Counted from the stretch's first letter, positions 54,477 to 63,402 are shown. The stretch is 64,000 bases of DNA from Trinickia sp. Y13 (GCF_029522115.1 NZ_JAKWFK010000010.1:1-64000); one strand, 5' to 3'. The notes: generated by a model not told the origin, from the letters alone. Numbers and translations: made by a program.

Positions 54477-55382
54477 ATGAAAGCCCAAAACCTACGCCTG
54501 CTACGGACGTTACCTCCCATGGAGACGCTGGTGTGCTTCGAGGCCGTGGCACGTTGCGGGAGTTTCACGCGGGCAGCGCGCGAGCTTCTCATCACGCAAA
54601 GCGCAGTCAGCAAACAGATAAAGGCGCTCGAGGAAGTGCTGCATTGTGCATTGTTCGACCGGCACGCTCGCGGAATCGAGCTTAGCGCCGCAGGGGCAAC
54701 CTTTCTCGAAGAGATCGAACCGCTCCTCTACAAATTGCAACGCGCGGTACTGAAAGCGCGAGATCGAGACGCGCGCCAAGCCGTATCGATCGTTTGCACG
54801 CAGGCGGTAGCGCACTTCTGGCTGTTTCCTCGAATCGTGCGCTTCAATCAGCTTCACCCGGACATTACGGTCAACGTGATCTCGACCAATACCATCAATG
54901 AGCGCAGTTGCGGTGAGAGCGACTTCGGCATTCTTTACGGCGATGGCGACTGGCCGACACTCGAGAGCACGCGACTGTTTCCGGAAATCGTGTACCCGAT
55001 CTGCAGCCCCGCTTTGAACATTGCACCGCCGGTCAAGCCCGAAGACCTGATCGGGCTGCCCCTGATACAACTAGACTCGAGCCAATGGGATTGTCTCGAC
55101 TGGCAGGATTGGTTCGATCACTTCGGCATACGGTATCAAATCCCCCGCAATGCGCTCACGTTCAATCAGGTCACGCTGTCATTCAACGCGGCATTGGAAG
55201 GTCTTGGCGTGACGCTTGGATGGGACTTCATGGCACGGCAAGCGATCGAGTCGGGGGCATTGAGCAAACTAGGCGAATTCGCCTATGAGACCGGCCATTC
55301 CGATTTTCTGGTCCACGCTCGGCATCGTCCGCTCACTGCGGTTGCGCGCATCGTTAAGGATTGGCTGATGTCGTCCGTGTGA
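54477..55382 (+). CDS. LysR-family regulator (GcvA-like)
   Basis: A 301-residue LysR regulator like GcvA/AmpR: LRTLPPMETLVCFEAVARCG and SFTRAARELLITQSAVSKQI. The start at 54477 fits homologous lengths, with 54435 or 54408 possible. It follows the FAD oxidoreductase by 110 bases in the same direction and could control it. Confidence 0.85.
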   Translation: MKAQNLRLLRTLPPMETLVCFEAVARCGSFTRAARELLITQSAVSKQIKALEEVLHCALFDRHARGIELSAAGATFLEEIEPLLYKLQRAVLKARDRDARQAVSIVCTQAVAHFWLFPRIVRFNQLHPDITVNVISTNTINERSCGESDFGILYGDGDWPTLESTRLFPEIVYPICSPALNIAPPVKPEDLIGLPLIQLDSSQWDCLDWQDWFDHFGIRYQIPRNALTFNQVTLSFNAALEGLGVTLGWDFMARQAIESGALSKLGEFAYETGHSDFLVHARHRPLTAVARIVKDWLMSSV

Positions 55383-55412
55383 TCATCCAGCCCTGACTGA
55401 GCGAAGCACGTC

Positions 55413-56345
55413 TCAAGGCAGCTTACTTACCCCTTCTCCTATCGCTTCGACCCGAAGCGAATCCTGCTCGATGCTGCCGATCCATTCGCGCAGCGTTTCC
55501 CCGATCTGCGCCGCGTGATCTTCCTGCAGATAATGAAAGCCCGCGCCTAGCTCGACTACGCGGATATTGCGTTGGGCCGCCGCAAACTGTTTTGCGAACG
55601 CGGGCGACACAATGGCGCCCGGCTCGCCGACGAACAATAGCTTCGGGAACGTGGAAGCCTCGAGCGCCGCATGCGCTTCGGTCAGGCAGCGATGGACATC
55701 TCGTGGCTGCCCTTCTATCGGTAATTCATTTGCCAAACGCCAGATAGGCTTGCGCGATTGCACGGTCGGAAAAGGCTGCTTGTAGGCCGCGAGCTCATCA
55801 CTGGACAGCGTGCGGCGAATGGAACCCGGAAGCACCCGTTCGAGGAACAGGTTGTCGCGCTGGATCATCTCCTCGCCGACGCCCGGCGTGCGGAATCGCC
55901 GAAACGTCTCGCGCGCCTGCGGATTTTGATGGAAATCGTCCCAACGCTCGAAGGGACGAATGAACTCCATGAAGGCCAAGCCCCTCACGCGTTGGGGAAA
56001 CCGCGCGGCCAAATGAAAGGCCAGCGCCGTGCCCCAGTCTTGCGCGACGAGATAGAACTCGTCCAGGCTCAACGTTTCGATGAACGCGTCGAGGTAGCGA
56101 ACGTGATCGGCAAAACGGTAGTCCATGTCCGGTTTGCCCGACTGCCCATAGCCGATCAGATCCGGGGCAATGGCCCGGTGCGTGCCGGCCACTGCCGGCA
56201 TGATGTTGCGCCAGATATACGACGAAGTCGGATTCCCATGCAGGAACAGCACGACGGGGGCGTGTTCGGGTCCCGCCTGGCGGTAGCTCATCGTCGAATC
56301 GAGAACGGACACGCGCAAAGGCGAAGCGATGGCTGGCAGCGGCAT
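55413..56345 (-). CDS. Haloalkane dehalogenase (DhaA-like)
   Basis: A 310-residue alpha/beta hydrolase of the haloalkane-dehalogenase-II type. The nucleophile is D103 in A-Q-D-W-G-T-A, next to halide-binding W104. H-G-N-P-T-S-S-Y gives oxyanion Asn38. The acid E127 (FMEFIRP) and base H271 (GAGFHYLQEDH) match the DhaA pattern, whose residues are D106, E130 and H272. It should turn haloalkanes to alcohols and halide. A LysR 5' remnant and a 54-base repeat lie just upstream. Confidence 0.92.
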   Translation of the reverse strand: MPLPAIASPLRVSVLDSTMSYRQAGPEHAPVVLFLHGNPTSSYIWRNIMPAVAGTHRAIAPDLIGYGQSGKPDMDYRFADHVRYLDAFIETLSLDEFYLVAQDWGTALAFHLAARFPQRVRGLAFMEFIRPFERWDDFHQNPQARETFRRFRTPGVGEEMIQRDNLFLERVLPGSIRRTLSSDELAAYKQPFPTVQSRKPIWRLANELPIEGQPRDVHRCLTEAHAALEASTFPKLLFVGEPGAIVSPAFAKQFAAAQRNIRVVELGAGFHYLQEDHAAQIGETLREWIGSIEQDSLRVEAIGEGVSKLP

Positions 56346-56412
56346 GACGAGGCTCCTTCGAGAAGTTCCACTGTGGATACGGATACCTCGGCATGCTAAT
56401 TACGAGCGCCTC

Positions 56413-56466
56413 GATTGATAATATCGCCGCCACGGAAAAAACCATTTACCAGGGGTGTGCAATCAT
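56413..56466. repeat. 54-base direct repeat, left copy
   Basis: This stretch matches 57869-57922 at 51 of 54 positions in the same orientation. In the right copy it is the promoter and start of the LysR gene, ending at its ATG. Similarity extends weakly further upstream. The two copies enclose the ADP-ribosyltransferase gene. Confidence 0.9.
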
Positions 56467-56596
56467 CAGGGACCGCCTGGCCGCGTTTTGGATCGCCGTC
56501 GATCGAGGGGAACATTCCTGGGGTCGCGAACGTGCTGCTCCAGCGGAAGATCGCTGCGGAGAAAAGGGCCGTCCACCGTTACAAGGGAGGCATTAG
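56464..56596 (+). pseudogene. Possible remnant of a LysR N-terminus
   Basis: Following the left 54-base repeat the frame reads RDRLAAFWIAVDRGEHSWG, resembling the start of LysR proteins (M-D-R-x-x-A-L-x-x-F-x-x-V-V). The resemblance is lost after about 20 codons. It fits the repeat being the 5' part of a duplicated lysR gene. Confidence 0.4.
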
Positions 56597-57658
56597 CCGC
56601 TTACGAGCAGGCTGCTTGGACATCGACCTTCGCTTCGCGCCGCCGCTCGACGACGATTCTCCCGACGACGTTCTACTGTTGCGCGACGAAGCGCTGCTAC
56701 TTCCGGACGAAGCGCTACTACTTTCGGACGACGCCGCGCGCTTGCGTCCAGATGGGGGTTGCGGTGCACGCCTGGCCAGCAGAAAGTCTTTTAGCCCCTG
56801 AGGCGCCCAAACATTGTATGGAGACGAACGAATGTGGGCCGCATCCTCGGGCGGGCATGCAAGCGCAGAGACCGCACCCTCGGGCAGGTATGTCAGCCAC
56901 CGATACAGCGGCGCTTCGTGTGCTGGCCACCGTGGATCCTTGCCACTATCCATCTCTTGTCGTTCCCATTCGGGGTAATACGAAGGAATGACAGCAAGAT
57001 CCTTGAAGTATTGGCGCTCGAATCGCATTTCCAAGTAACCTCGATAATGCTTGGCGAGCGCTTTGCCAACATCGACGCCCGCCTCGTTGGAGAGCGACGA
57101 GCCCTGCTGAAACGCTTGATTGTCCTGCAGCCCCCAATTCAATCCGCGATGCCAATGCAGCGGCGTCGGCTTCATTGCCGATAGACCTCTAGCGTAAACG
57201 CGAAGCACTTTTTGCAGCTTCGGAAGATAGGTTGCCCGCTGAGCGTAAGACTCGGCCAACACGCGCTGATACGCAACGTAGAAGCCTTCACCTCGGGATA
57301 AACCGAACCGGGATGCCCCGGTAATGTAGGGCTTATCGAGCGGCTCAGTCGATGTCAGAAACTCGGGACCTTTGCCCGTCGGCAACACGCCACGTTCCAA
57401 TAGATCTTTCGCGTATTTTGATTCGGTGCCGTGATAGCCGACGAACTCGAACCCGTGAGCGAGGAGCCGATTATGCGCACGGAGCAGATTGTCCTTTTGC
57501 GCCTTTATCTGAGCGGGAGACTGCTGGGAAAAAAGAAGACTTCGAATCAGATCTTTGCCGAGGATCTCTCGCCCATCCGGAAGCAGCCCGCCACCGTCGG
57601 GTGCCCGGAGCGGGCTGTCGAATCGCGCACTGTCGGATAAACTCCGCGCTCTGGTCAT
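56579..57658 (-). CDS. Exotoxin A/diphtheria-type ADP-ribosyltransferase
   Basis: A 359-residue protein of lower GC than its surroundings. Residues 70-230 align with the catalytic domain of Pseudomonas exotoxin A: F-V-G-Y-H-G-T (H76, like His440), G-F-Y-V-A (Y127, like Tyr470), E-S-Y-A-Q (Y138, like Tyr481), V-L-R-V-Y-A, and Y-L-E-M-R-F with AVIPSYYP, where E210 matches the catalytic Glu553 (R-L-E-T-I-L ... VVIPS). Exotoxin A, cholix and diphtheria toxin ADP-ribosylate diphthamide in elongation factor 2. Receptor and translocation domains and a signal peptide are absent. A Ser-rich tail and a basic end (AKRRSMSKQPARKR) follow. The ATG at 57658 follows GGAGGG. Delivery is unknown; an injected effector is possible. 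Confidence 0.75.
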   Translation of the reverse strand: MTRARSLSDSARFDSPLRAPDGGGLLPDGREILGKDLIRSLLFSQQSPAQIKAQKDNLLRAHNRLLAHGFEFVGYHGTESKYAKDLLERGVLPTGKGPEFLTSTEPLDKPYITGASRFGLSRGEGFYVAYQRVLAESYAQRATYLPKLQKVLRVYARGLSAMKPTPLHWHRGLNWGLQDNQAFQQGSSLSNEAGVDVGKALAKHYRGYLEMRFERQYFKDLAVIPSYYPEWERQEMDSGKDPRWPAHEAPLYRWLTYLPEGAVSALACPPEDAAHIRSSPYNVWAPQGLKDFLLARRAPQPPSGRKRAASSESSSASSGSSSASSRNSRTSSGESSSSGGAKRRSMSKQPARKRLMPPL

Positions 57659-57868
57659 CCCGCCCTCCATTCATCGCCAACTAGCCGTCCTGGCGATGGT
57701 ATAGGCGTGAACCAGTTTCTGGGAAATGAATTTTGCGGCGCAACGGCGAGCCAGTCCCGCACATTGGGGATACCGATGCAAGAACCGCGACTTTGCGGAC
57801 GACGATGAAGTACGCACGTGATCGTCGCCCGGCTCAAGATGCGCTGGCACCCCAACTAGTAGCCCTTG
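57659..57868. other. Upstream region of the ADP-ribosyltransferase
   Basis: About 200 bases between the toxin-like gene and the right repeat. A TATACC -10-like element lies near 57701 on the minus strand. No TTCG-N16-TTCG (hrpII-box) pattern was seen. Confidence 0.4.
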
Positions 57869-57922
57869 GATTGGTAATATTGCCGCCACGGAAAAAACCA
57901 TTTACCAGGGGTGCGCAATCAT
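57869..57922. repeat. 54-base direct repeat, right copy
   Basis: Right copy of 56413-56466, containing the ribosome-site region and first two bases of the intact lysR gene at 57921. Confidence 0.9.
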
Positions 57923-58847
57923 GGACCGGATGACTGCCTTGACCGTGTTTCGGACCGTCGTCTCGGTCGGCAGCTTCAGCGGGGCAGCCAAGCAATTGGG
58001 CCTGTCTCCCGCCGCGGTCAGCAAGAACATCGGCGAGTTGGAAACGCATCTGCGCGCGCGATTGCTGAACCGGACGACTCGGCGGCTCAGTTTGACCGAA
58101 GCCGGCGCGCAGTATTACGAGCGAGTCTCGCACATCTTGGACGATCTGGACGAAGCGGACGGCTCCGTAGGCGACTTGCAGCAACAGCCCGCCGGACTGC
58201 TTCGCGTCAGCGCGCCCATCACGCTGACGCTGCTGACGATCTCGCCAGCGCTACCGCGATTCTTGGCGCGTCACCCCGGCATTTCGCTCGATCTTCACTT
58301 GGACGACCGGCGCGTGGACTTGATCCGTGACGGCTACGATTGCGCGCTGCGCGGCAGCGACAAGCTGGAGGATTCTCGGCTGGTGGCGCGCAGACTCATG
58401 GTGCTCAAGCACGTGCTATGTGGGGCGCCGTCGTACTTCGAACGCTGCGGCATGCCCAAGGACCCGAGCGAACTCGTCGACCATAGTTGCGTGCAGTTCA
58501 CGTTGTCGGATCACTCCGCTGTGTGGGCGTTTCGCAAAGATGGGCGGACCGTGACGGTGCCCGTGAACAGCCGCTACAAGGTGTCCTCGAGCTTGGCGGT
58601 GCGCGATGCGTTGCTCGCGGGATTCGGCTTGAGCCTGATCCCGGAGCTTTACGTGCGCAGTCAATTGGCCGAGGGCGCGCTCGTGCCAGCGCTCACCGAG
58701 TGGGAAAGCGACGAGACCACGATTTATGCCGTTTATCCGTCGCGGCATTTTCTGCCGGCGAAGATGAAAGTGTTTCTGGAGTTTTTGGCGGCGGAGCTTG
58801 GGGACGACACGCATACGGCGCCGCGGCAGCCGGTGATCGACGCGTAA
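57921..58847 (+). CDS. LysR-family regulator (CrgA/DmlR-like)
   Basis: A 308-residue LysR regulator: TALTVFRTVVSVGSFSGAAK and LGLSPAAVSKNIGELETHL are the winged helix, and RLLNRTTRRLSLTEAG follows. The 5' end is duplicated upstream, so it may once have been next to the dehalogenase gene it regulates. Confidence 0.88.
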   Translation: MDRMTALTVFRTVVSVGSFSGAAKQLGLSPAAVSKNIGELETHLRARLLNRTTRRLSLTEAGAQYYERVSHILDDLDEADGSVGDLQQQPAGLLRVSAPITLTLLTISPALPRFLARHPGISLDLHLDDRRVDLIRDGYDCALRGSDKLEDSRLVARRLMVLKHVLCGAPSYFERCGMPKDPSELVDHSCVQFTLSDHSAVWAFRKDGRTVTVPVNSRYKVSSSLAVRDALLAGFGLSLIPELYVRSQLAEGALVPALTEWESDETTIYAVYPSRHFLPAKMKVFLEFLAAELGDDTHTAPRQPVIDA

Positions 58848-58989
58848 CACGCGCGCAGCGGCGCCACATGCAAGCGTACCGGTTCGTGGCTAGCGATATC
58901 TACGCGTTGTTTTCTAGCGCCCTGCCCCGTAAGTTCTTTGATAAATCAAATGAGCGATTTCATATCAAAGGAGCTTGCGGGACAGGTCA

Positions 58990-59790
58990 CTAGATGCCAG
59001 CTGCTACTGCGACTCCCCAACAAATCAGCAGCACGCCCCCTACGAAACGGAGCCATCGCGCACGCGGGAGAATTTTTTCGAGCAATACGTAGACCGACAG
59101 CGCGACAATCCAAACCACATTCATGACGCCGAATACGAAGAGCAGCGTCATGAGTAACGCGCAGCAGCCGACGCAATACGTCCCGTGACGAACGCCCATG
59201 ATCCAGGCGCCATACGTGCCTTCACGCCATTCGGTCAGAAGAAAGCCGAGCGGGGACGCGCACTTGGCAAGGCACGCTTGCTTCAAAGGCGTGAACTGGA
59301 AGATCCCCGCAACGACGAGGAGCGCTGCCGCGACCCACGGCGTTGCGCTCACCATCATTGGTGTGACGAGACGCGCTTCGAGCAGGCCCCACTGCGCAAG
59401 CGTGGCGCCCAGGCTGAACGCCGACCACACAGCGAGGTAGCCGAGAACGAACACGCCGGTGGGCACATAGGGCAGTTGTTGCGCCCGCTGCCGGCGGCTC
59501 AGGGAGGCAAAGCTCAAAACCATGGGCACGATAGACGGAAGCATCATGGCGGCCATCATGATGGCCCACATCGCGAGCACCAGCAGCAGATCGAAGATGT
59601 GCCAATCCGTCATGCGCGGCATGACCGCCATCGCCATACCTGCGTCCATGTGGGCCATGCCCCAACCCATATAGAGCACGTATGCCCACGCGAGCGCTGC
59701 GGCCGCCGCGAGCCCGGACAGCACGATCACGCGGTCGCGCCCGGGCAGGCGTCGCGCCGCGCGGCCACCGAGTAGGGCTGGCTCAGGCAT
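58990..59790 (-). CDS. DUF2182 membrane protein
   Basis: A 266-residue integral membrane protein with about six helices. Met-rich motifs (MGWGMAHMDAGMAMAV, MWAIMMAAMMLPS) and Cys pairs (LAKCAS, TYCVGCCALL) are typical of DUF2182 predicted metal-binding proteins. It overlaps the DUF1326 gene by eight bases, a common pairing, and may handle copper or a related metal. Confidence 0.88.
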   Translation of the reverse strand: MPEPALLGGRAARRLPGRDRVIVLSGLAAAAALAWAYVLYMGWGMAHMDAGMAMAVMPRMTDWHIFDLLLVLAMWAIMMAAMMLPSIVPMVLSFASLSRRQRAQQLPYVPTGVFVLGYLAVWSAFSLGATLAQWGLLEARLVTPMMVSATPWVAAALLVVAGIFQFTPLKQACLAKCASPLGFLLTEWREGTYGAWIMGVRHGTYCVGCCALLMTLLFVFGVMNVVWIVALSVYVLLEKILPRARWLRFVGGVLLICWGVAVAAGI

Positions 59791-60385
59791 GGTAGGCGAA
59801 CGGCGAATAGAATCCGTTGCGGTTCGAGATTTCCCTGGTGAAGCCGTGGTCGGCGAAGCGAAACTCCTTCGATTTCCCGACCACTGCCGGAAAACCCGGG
59901 GCCGGCGTAAAGGGATGATTGCTGAGTGTCACGTCGCCGCCGTCCTGCCCTTGCAATGCCTCGATTTCCACGTCTGCGACGTTGGGTATATGAAGGCTGC
60001 GACGTTTCCCGTCGAGTCGATAATCGATGGCAACCGGCTTGACGCCCATCACTTCGCCGATCATCGGACTCAGTGCCGAAAGCGGGCCGCCCACTTGACC
60101 GGAAAAGATCTTGCCCAACGCCTCTTGCTGCTCCGATGTGCCGCGTTCGTCCAGATAAAGGGCGACTCTCCATTTGTTTTGCAACATATGGCCCGGAGAA
60201 TACGCAAACAGAGCGACGTTGAGTCCGTCCAGTGGGACGACGGCGAACTTGCCTTCATCGATATGCCAGCCGATCAGCACGGCGCAGTCTCCGTCCGACG
60301 GCGGGTCAAGGCAAACGCAACTGCATGGGGCGTAGCAGTTGCAGCTTTCGAAATACGTACCGGCAACTTTCCAGCTCTCGGCCAT
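59783..60385 (-). CDS. DUF1326 protein
   Basis: A 200-residue DUF1326 protein with the hallmark C-N-C-Y-A-P-C-S-C-V-C-L near residues 16-27. The Cys cluster suggests metal or redox function. The ATG at 60385 follows GGAGG at a good distance; a GTG at 60394 is an alternative. Gene order DUF1326-DUF2182 is common, pointing to a shared process. Confidence 0.87.
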   Translation of the reverse strand: MAESWKVAGTYFESCNCYAPCSCVCLDPPSDGDCAVLIGWHIDEGKFAVVPLDGLNVALFAYSPGHMLQNKWRVALYLDERGTSEQQEALGKIFSGQVGGPLSALSPMIGEVMGVKPVAIDYRLDGKRRSLHIPNVADVEIEALQGQDGGDVTLSNHPFTPAPGFPAVVGKSKEFRFADHGFTREISNRNGFYSPFAYHA

Positions 60386-60546
60386 GATGTTCACCTCCGT
60401 CGTCGGTCATGGGCAAGATGCGGTCGCATTCGGGCACGGCCCATCGACGCGGGTCAAAGTCAAAGTCGATTCCGAGACGCCGGATCGGGCGAACGCATCG
60501 ATACAAGTCTAGGTCGGAACGGTCCATCCAGCAGGGCGCAACATAC

Positions 60547-61314
60547 TCAACGATGCAGCAGCATCGGCGCGTAGGCCTTCACGAAGAACGCCAGCGTGAT
60601 GCAGGACGTTGCCAGTAGCGTCCCGGCACGAATGACTGCCGGCGAGGCGCGCCGGCCAATGCGCGCGCCACCGTATCCCCCTAGGGTTGCGCCGGCTAGC
60701 ATGGCCAGCGTCTCGGGCCAGCGCACCGCCTGCGCACCGATGAACGCCAGCACTGCAACCAGATTAGCCGCGCCGACCAGCAGCGTACGTGGAGCATTGA
60801 GGTGCTTGATATCGCGATTGTCGAGCAGCCCCCAAGTGGCGATCATCATGATCCCCACCGCGCCCCCAAAGTAGCCTCCATACCCGCCGAGCGCGAACTG
60901 GATGGCCAGTACCGCGCCTGCGCGAATGTGCCAGCGAGCACGCAGCGCATCGCCGATCCGCCGTCCGAACGAAAGCGCAACGGACGCGATCAGCAGCAGC
61001 CAGGGCAACACGAAAGTGAATGCCGCGGACGAGGTGCGCAGTAGCAGGATCGCTCCGACCAGTCCACCGCACAGCGTCGCAAGCAGCAACGCGCGCAATG
61101 GCACCGACCCGACCGGACCCAGACCGTCGCGATATGCCCACGCGCTGGCGAGGCCGCCAGGAAACAGCGCCACTGTACTGGAAGTATTCGCATAAACCGG
61201 TGGCACACCCACCGCAATCAGCGCAGGCAGGCTGACAAACGAGCCGCCGCCGGCTAGCGCATTCATTGCACCAGCCACCAGTCCGGCTAGAAAAACCAAA
61301 AGAAATGATCCCAT
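60547..61314 (-). CDS. TauE/SafE-family membrane permease
   Basis: A 255-residue membrane protein with about eight helices and the family pattern LVAGAMNALAGGGSFVSLPA near the start and GGYGGYFGGAVGIMMIA in the middle. Family members export sulfite or organosulfonates. Divergent from a LysR gene, its probable regulator. Confidence 0.87.
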   Translation of the reverse strand: MGSFLLVFLAGLVAGAMNALAGGGSFVSLPALIAVGVPPVYANTSSTVALFPGGLASAWAYRDGLGPVGSVPLRALLLATLCGGLVGAILLLRTSSAAFTFVLPWLLLIASVALSFGRRIGDALRARWHIRAGAVLAIQFALGGYGGYFGGAVGIMMIATWGLLDNRDIKHLNAPRTLLVGAANLVAVLAFIGAQAVRWPETLAMLAGATLGGYGGARIGRRASPAVIRAGTLLATSCITLAFFVKAYAPMLLHR

Positions 61315-61407
61315 GGGGGGATGCTAAGCACGCAATCACCTGTCCGCAATCTGGCATTTCCAGTGCTAGACTTCGGAAAAAACGAAAGCAGATAGAGGGA
61401 CTTTGTC

Positions 61408-62289
61408 GTGCGCTTCGACCTGACCGATATGCGGCTATTCCTGACTGTTGTGGAATGCGGCAGCCTGACCCAAGGCGCACGGCAAATGCACCTGGCGCTG
61501 GCGTCGGTCAGTGAGCGCATCGCTGGCATGGAGTCGGCGCTTGGCGCTCCATTGCTGGAGCGCAACCGTCGCGGCGTGCGCGCAACCGCGGCCGGCGAGG
61601 CCTTGATCCGGCATGCCCGTTCGATCCTCGGCCAAGTCGAGCAGATGCGCGGGGAGTTGCGTACCTACGCAACGGGCTTGAAAGGACGCATTCGACTGCT
61701 GTCCAACACCGCAGCGCTGGCAACATTCCTGCCGCCCCGGCTATGTCAGTTCCTGGCGGCGCATCCCGACCTTGCCGTCGATCTCGAAGAACGGCCTAGT
61801 CCCGAGATCGTCCAGGCGCTGGTGGACCGGCGCGCGGACCTTGGCATCGTGGCCGACATCACTGACCTCGCGAACCTGCAGACGTATCTGATTGCAGAGG
61901 ACGAACTCGTAGTCGTGGCCAGTCGCACGCATCGCTTGGGGACGCAAGCGTCCGTGGCATTCACGGAAACTCTTGGCGAACCGGTTGTCGGCATGGCGGA
62001 CACTGCGCTCGAAACACACCTTGCCGAACGCGCGTCGCGTCTTGGCCGTCAGCTCTACTACCGCGTCCAGTTTCGCAGCGTCGAGCATGTGGCGATGTTG
62101 GTCGAGGCAGGCGTCGGCGTATCGATCCTGCCCAAGGCATTGGCGAGCACGCTGCGTCGGGACCTTGCCATCCTGCCACTGTCGGAGGCATGGGCTGCAC
62201 GGCGGCTTTATCTTTGCGCGCGCGACTTTCTCGCGCTGACGCCGCATGCCGATCTGCTCGCGCGGCAGTTGATCGAAGGCGCGCCATAG
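61408..62289 (+). CDS. LysR-family regulator
   Basis: A 293-residue LysR regulator: LFLTVVECGSLTQGARQMHL and ALASVSERIAGMESALG form the DNA-binding part. It faces the TauE gene with 93 bases between starts. Confidence 0.88.
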   Translation: MRFDLTDMRLFLTVVECGSLTQGARQMHLALASVSERIAGMESALGAPLLERNRRGVRATAAGEALIRHARSILGQVEQMRGELRTYATGLKGRIRLLSNTAALATFLPPRLCQFLAAHPDLAVDLEERPSPEIVQALVDRRADLGIVADITDLANLQTYLIAEDELVVVASRTHRLGTQASVAFTETLGEPVVGMADTALETHLAERASRLGRQLYYRVQFRSVEHVAMLVEAGVGVSILPKALASTLRRDLAILPLSEAWAARRLYLCARDFLALTPHADLLARQLIEGAP

Positions 62290-62397
62290 CCTTTGCGCTG
62301 ACAGAGCCATCGTTGGCAATCACTCTCACGACGGCCACGTACCTCGTCAAATTCATACGCTGCAACAATGCGGGGCCTTTTATCTTGCGATGCCGCA

Positions 62398-62556
62398 TTA
62401 ATGTTTATGCCGGTGCAGCCAACCCATATGATGCGAATCAAGCCACTGCGCCATGCCCTCTGCGGGGTGATCGCGCCAGTAACGTTGCGCCACCATGAAT
62501 CCGGCGACCAACAAGACCACCAAGCCGACAACGAAGTAGATCATAGACTGAGTCAT
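62398..62556 (-). CDS. Small membrane protein, 52 residues
   Basis: A 52-residue frame with GGAGG before ATG. It opens MTQSMIYFVVGLVVLLVAGF, a single membrane helix, followed by a hydrophilic tail with several His and Trp residues (SHHMGWLHRHKH). It resembles no family I can name. The His-rich end might bind metal. Confidence 0.62.
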   Translation of the reverse strand: MTQSMIYFVVGLVVLLVAGFMVAQRYWRDHPAEGMAQWLDSHHMGWLHRHKH

Positions 62557-62682
62557 GGCGGCCTCCTTATTAGGTTGCGACCATGCTCATATTCTAGGTC
62601 AGCGATTGCCGAAATGGCGTACGGCGCAAGCGCACGATTTCATCGCTTGCATCAAACAAGCCCTGCGGCCGCTGTAACGAGG

Positions 62683-63402
62683 TCAGTGAATGAAACGGCG
62701 CAATTCGACCGTCTCGGGATGATCGAAAATCGCCTCGGGCGTGCCGCTTTCCCACACGCGTCCCTGGTGCATGAAGACAACCTTGTCGCTGACCGCGCGC
62801 GCGAAACGCATCTCGTGCGTCACCATGATGAGCGTCATATGTTCGCGCGCGAGGCTCTCGACCACACTAAGCACTTCGCCGACGAGTTCCGGATCGAGCG
62901 CCGACGTGATCTCGTCGCACAGCAACACCGACGGGTTCATCGCCAATGCCCGGGCGATCGCCACCCGTTGCTGCTGCCCGCCCGAGAGCTGATCGGGATA
63001 GGCGCCGAACTTATCGCCGAGACCGACGCGCACAAGCATCGACTCGGCCGTCGCGCGCGCCTCGTGCCGAGACGTCTTCTTGACCACGGTCTGCGCGAGC
63101 ATGACGTTTTCACCGGCCGTGAGATGCGGAAAGAGGTTGTACTGCTGGAAGACCATGCCCACTTTCAGGCGCAGCGCGCGCAGGTCTGCGTGCCGTGCGT
63201 CGATATGCGCCCCGTCGATTTGAATCGATCCGGCATCGATGCTTTCCAGCCCGTTCAGCGTGCGCAGAAACGTGCTTTTGCCCGACCCGCTGCGGCCGAT
63301 GATCGAGACGACCTGCCCGCGCTCGACGGAAAAATCGATCCCTTTTAGCACATGGTTCGCGCCGAACTGTTTTTCGACGCCTGAAGTTTCAACGAGAGCC
63401 AT
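62683..63402 (-). CDS. Polar amino-acid ABC transporter ATPase
   Basis: A 239-residue GlnQ/HisP-type ATPase. Walker [10 protein letters not shown] at 36-44, Q-loop [11 protein letters not shown], signature [15 protein letters not shown] and Walker [14 protein letters not shown], then switch His in VTHEMRFAR. The start at 63402 gives the family length. It overlaps the permease gene by 14 bases. Confidence 0.92.
   Translation of the reverse strand: MALVETSGVEKQFGANHVLKGIDFSVERGQVVSIIGRSGSGKSTFLRTLNGLESIDAGSIQIDGAHIDARHADLRALRLKVGMVFQQYNLFPHLTAGENVMLAQTVVKKTSRHEARATAESMLVRVGLGDKFGAYPDQLSGGQQQRVAIARALAMNPSVLLCDEITSALDPELVGEVLSVVESLAREHMTLIMVTHEMRFARAVSDKVVFMHQGRVWESGTPEAIFDHPETVELRRFIH

Noticed and set aside
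57659-57868. Type III secretion promoter box (TTCG-N16-TTCG) ahead of the toxin-like gene
   Set aside because: I looked for it on the minus strand and found TTCA-like pairs only, not the required TTCG spacing.
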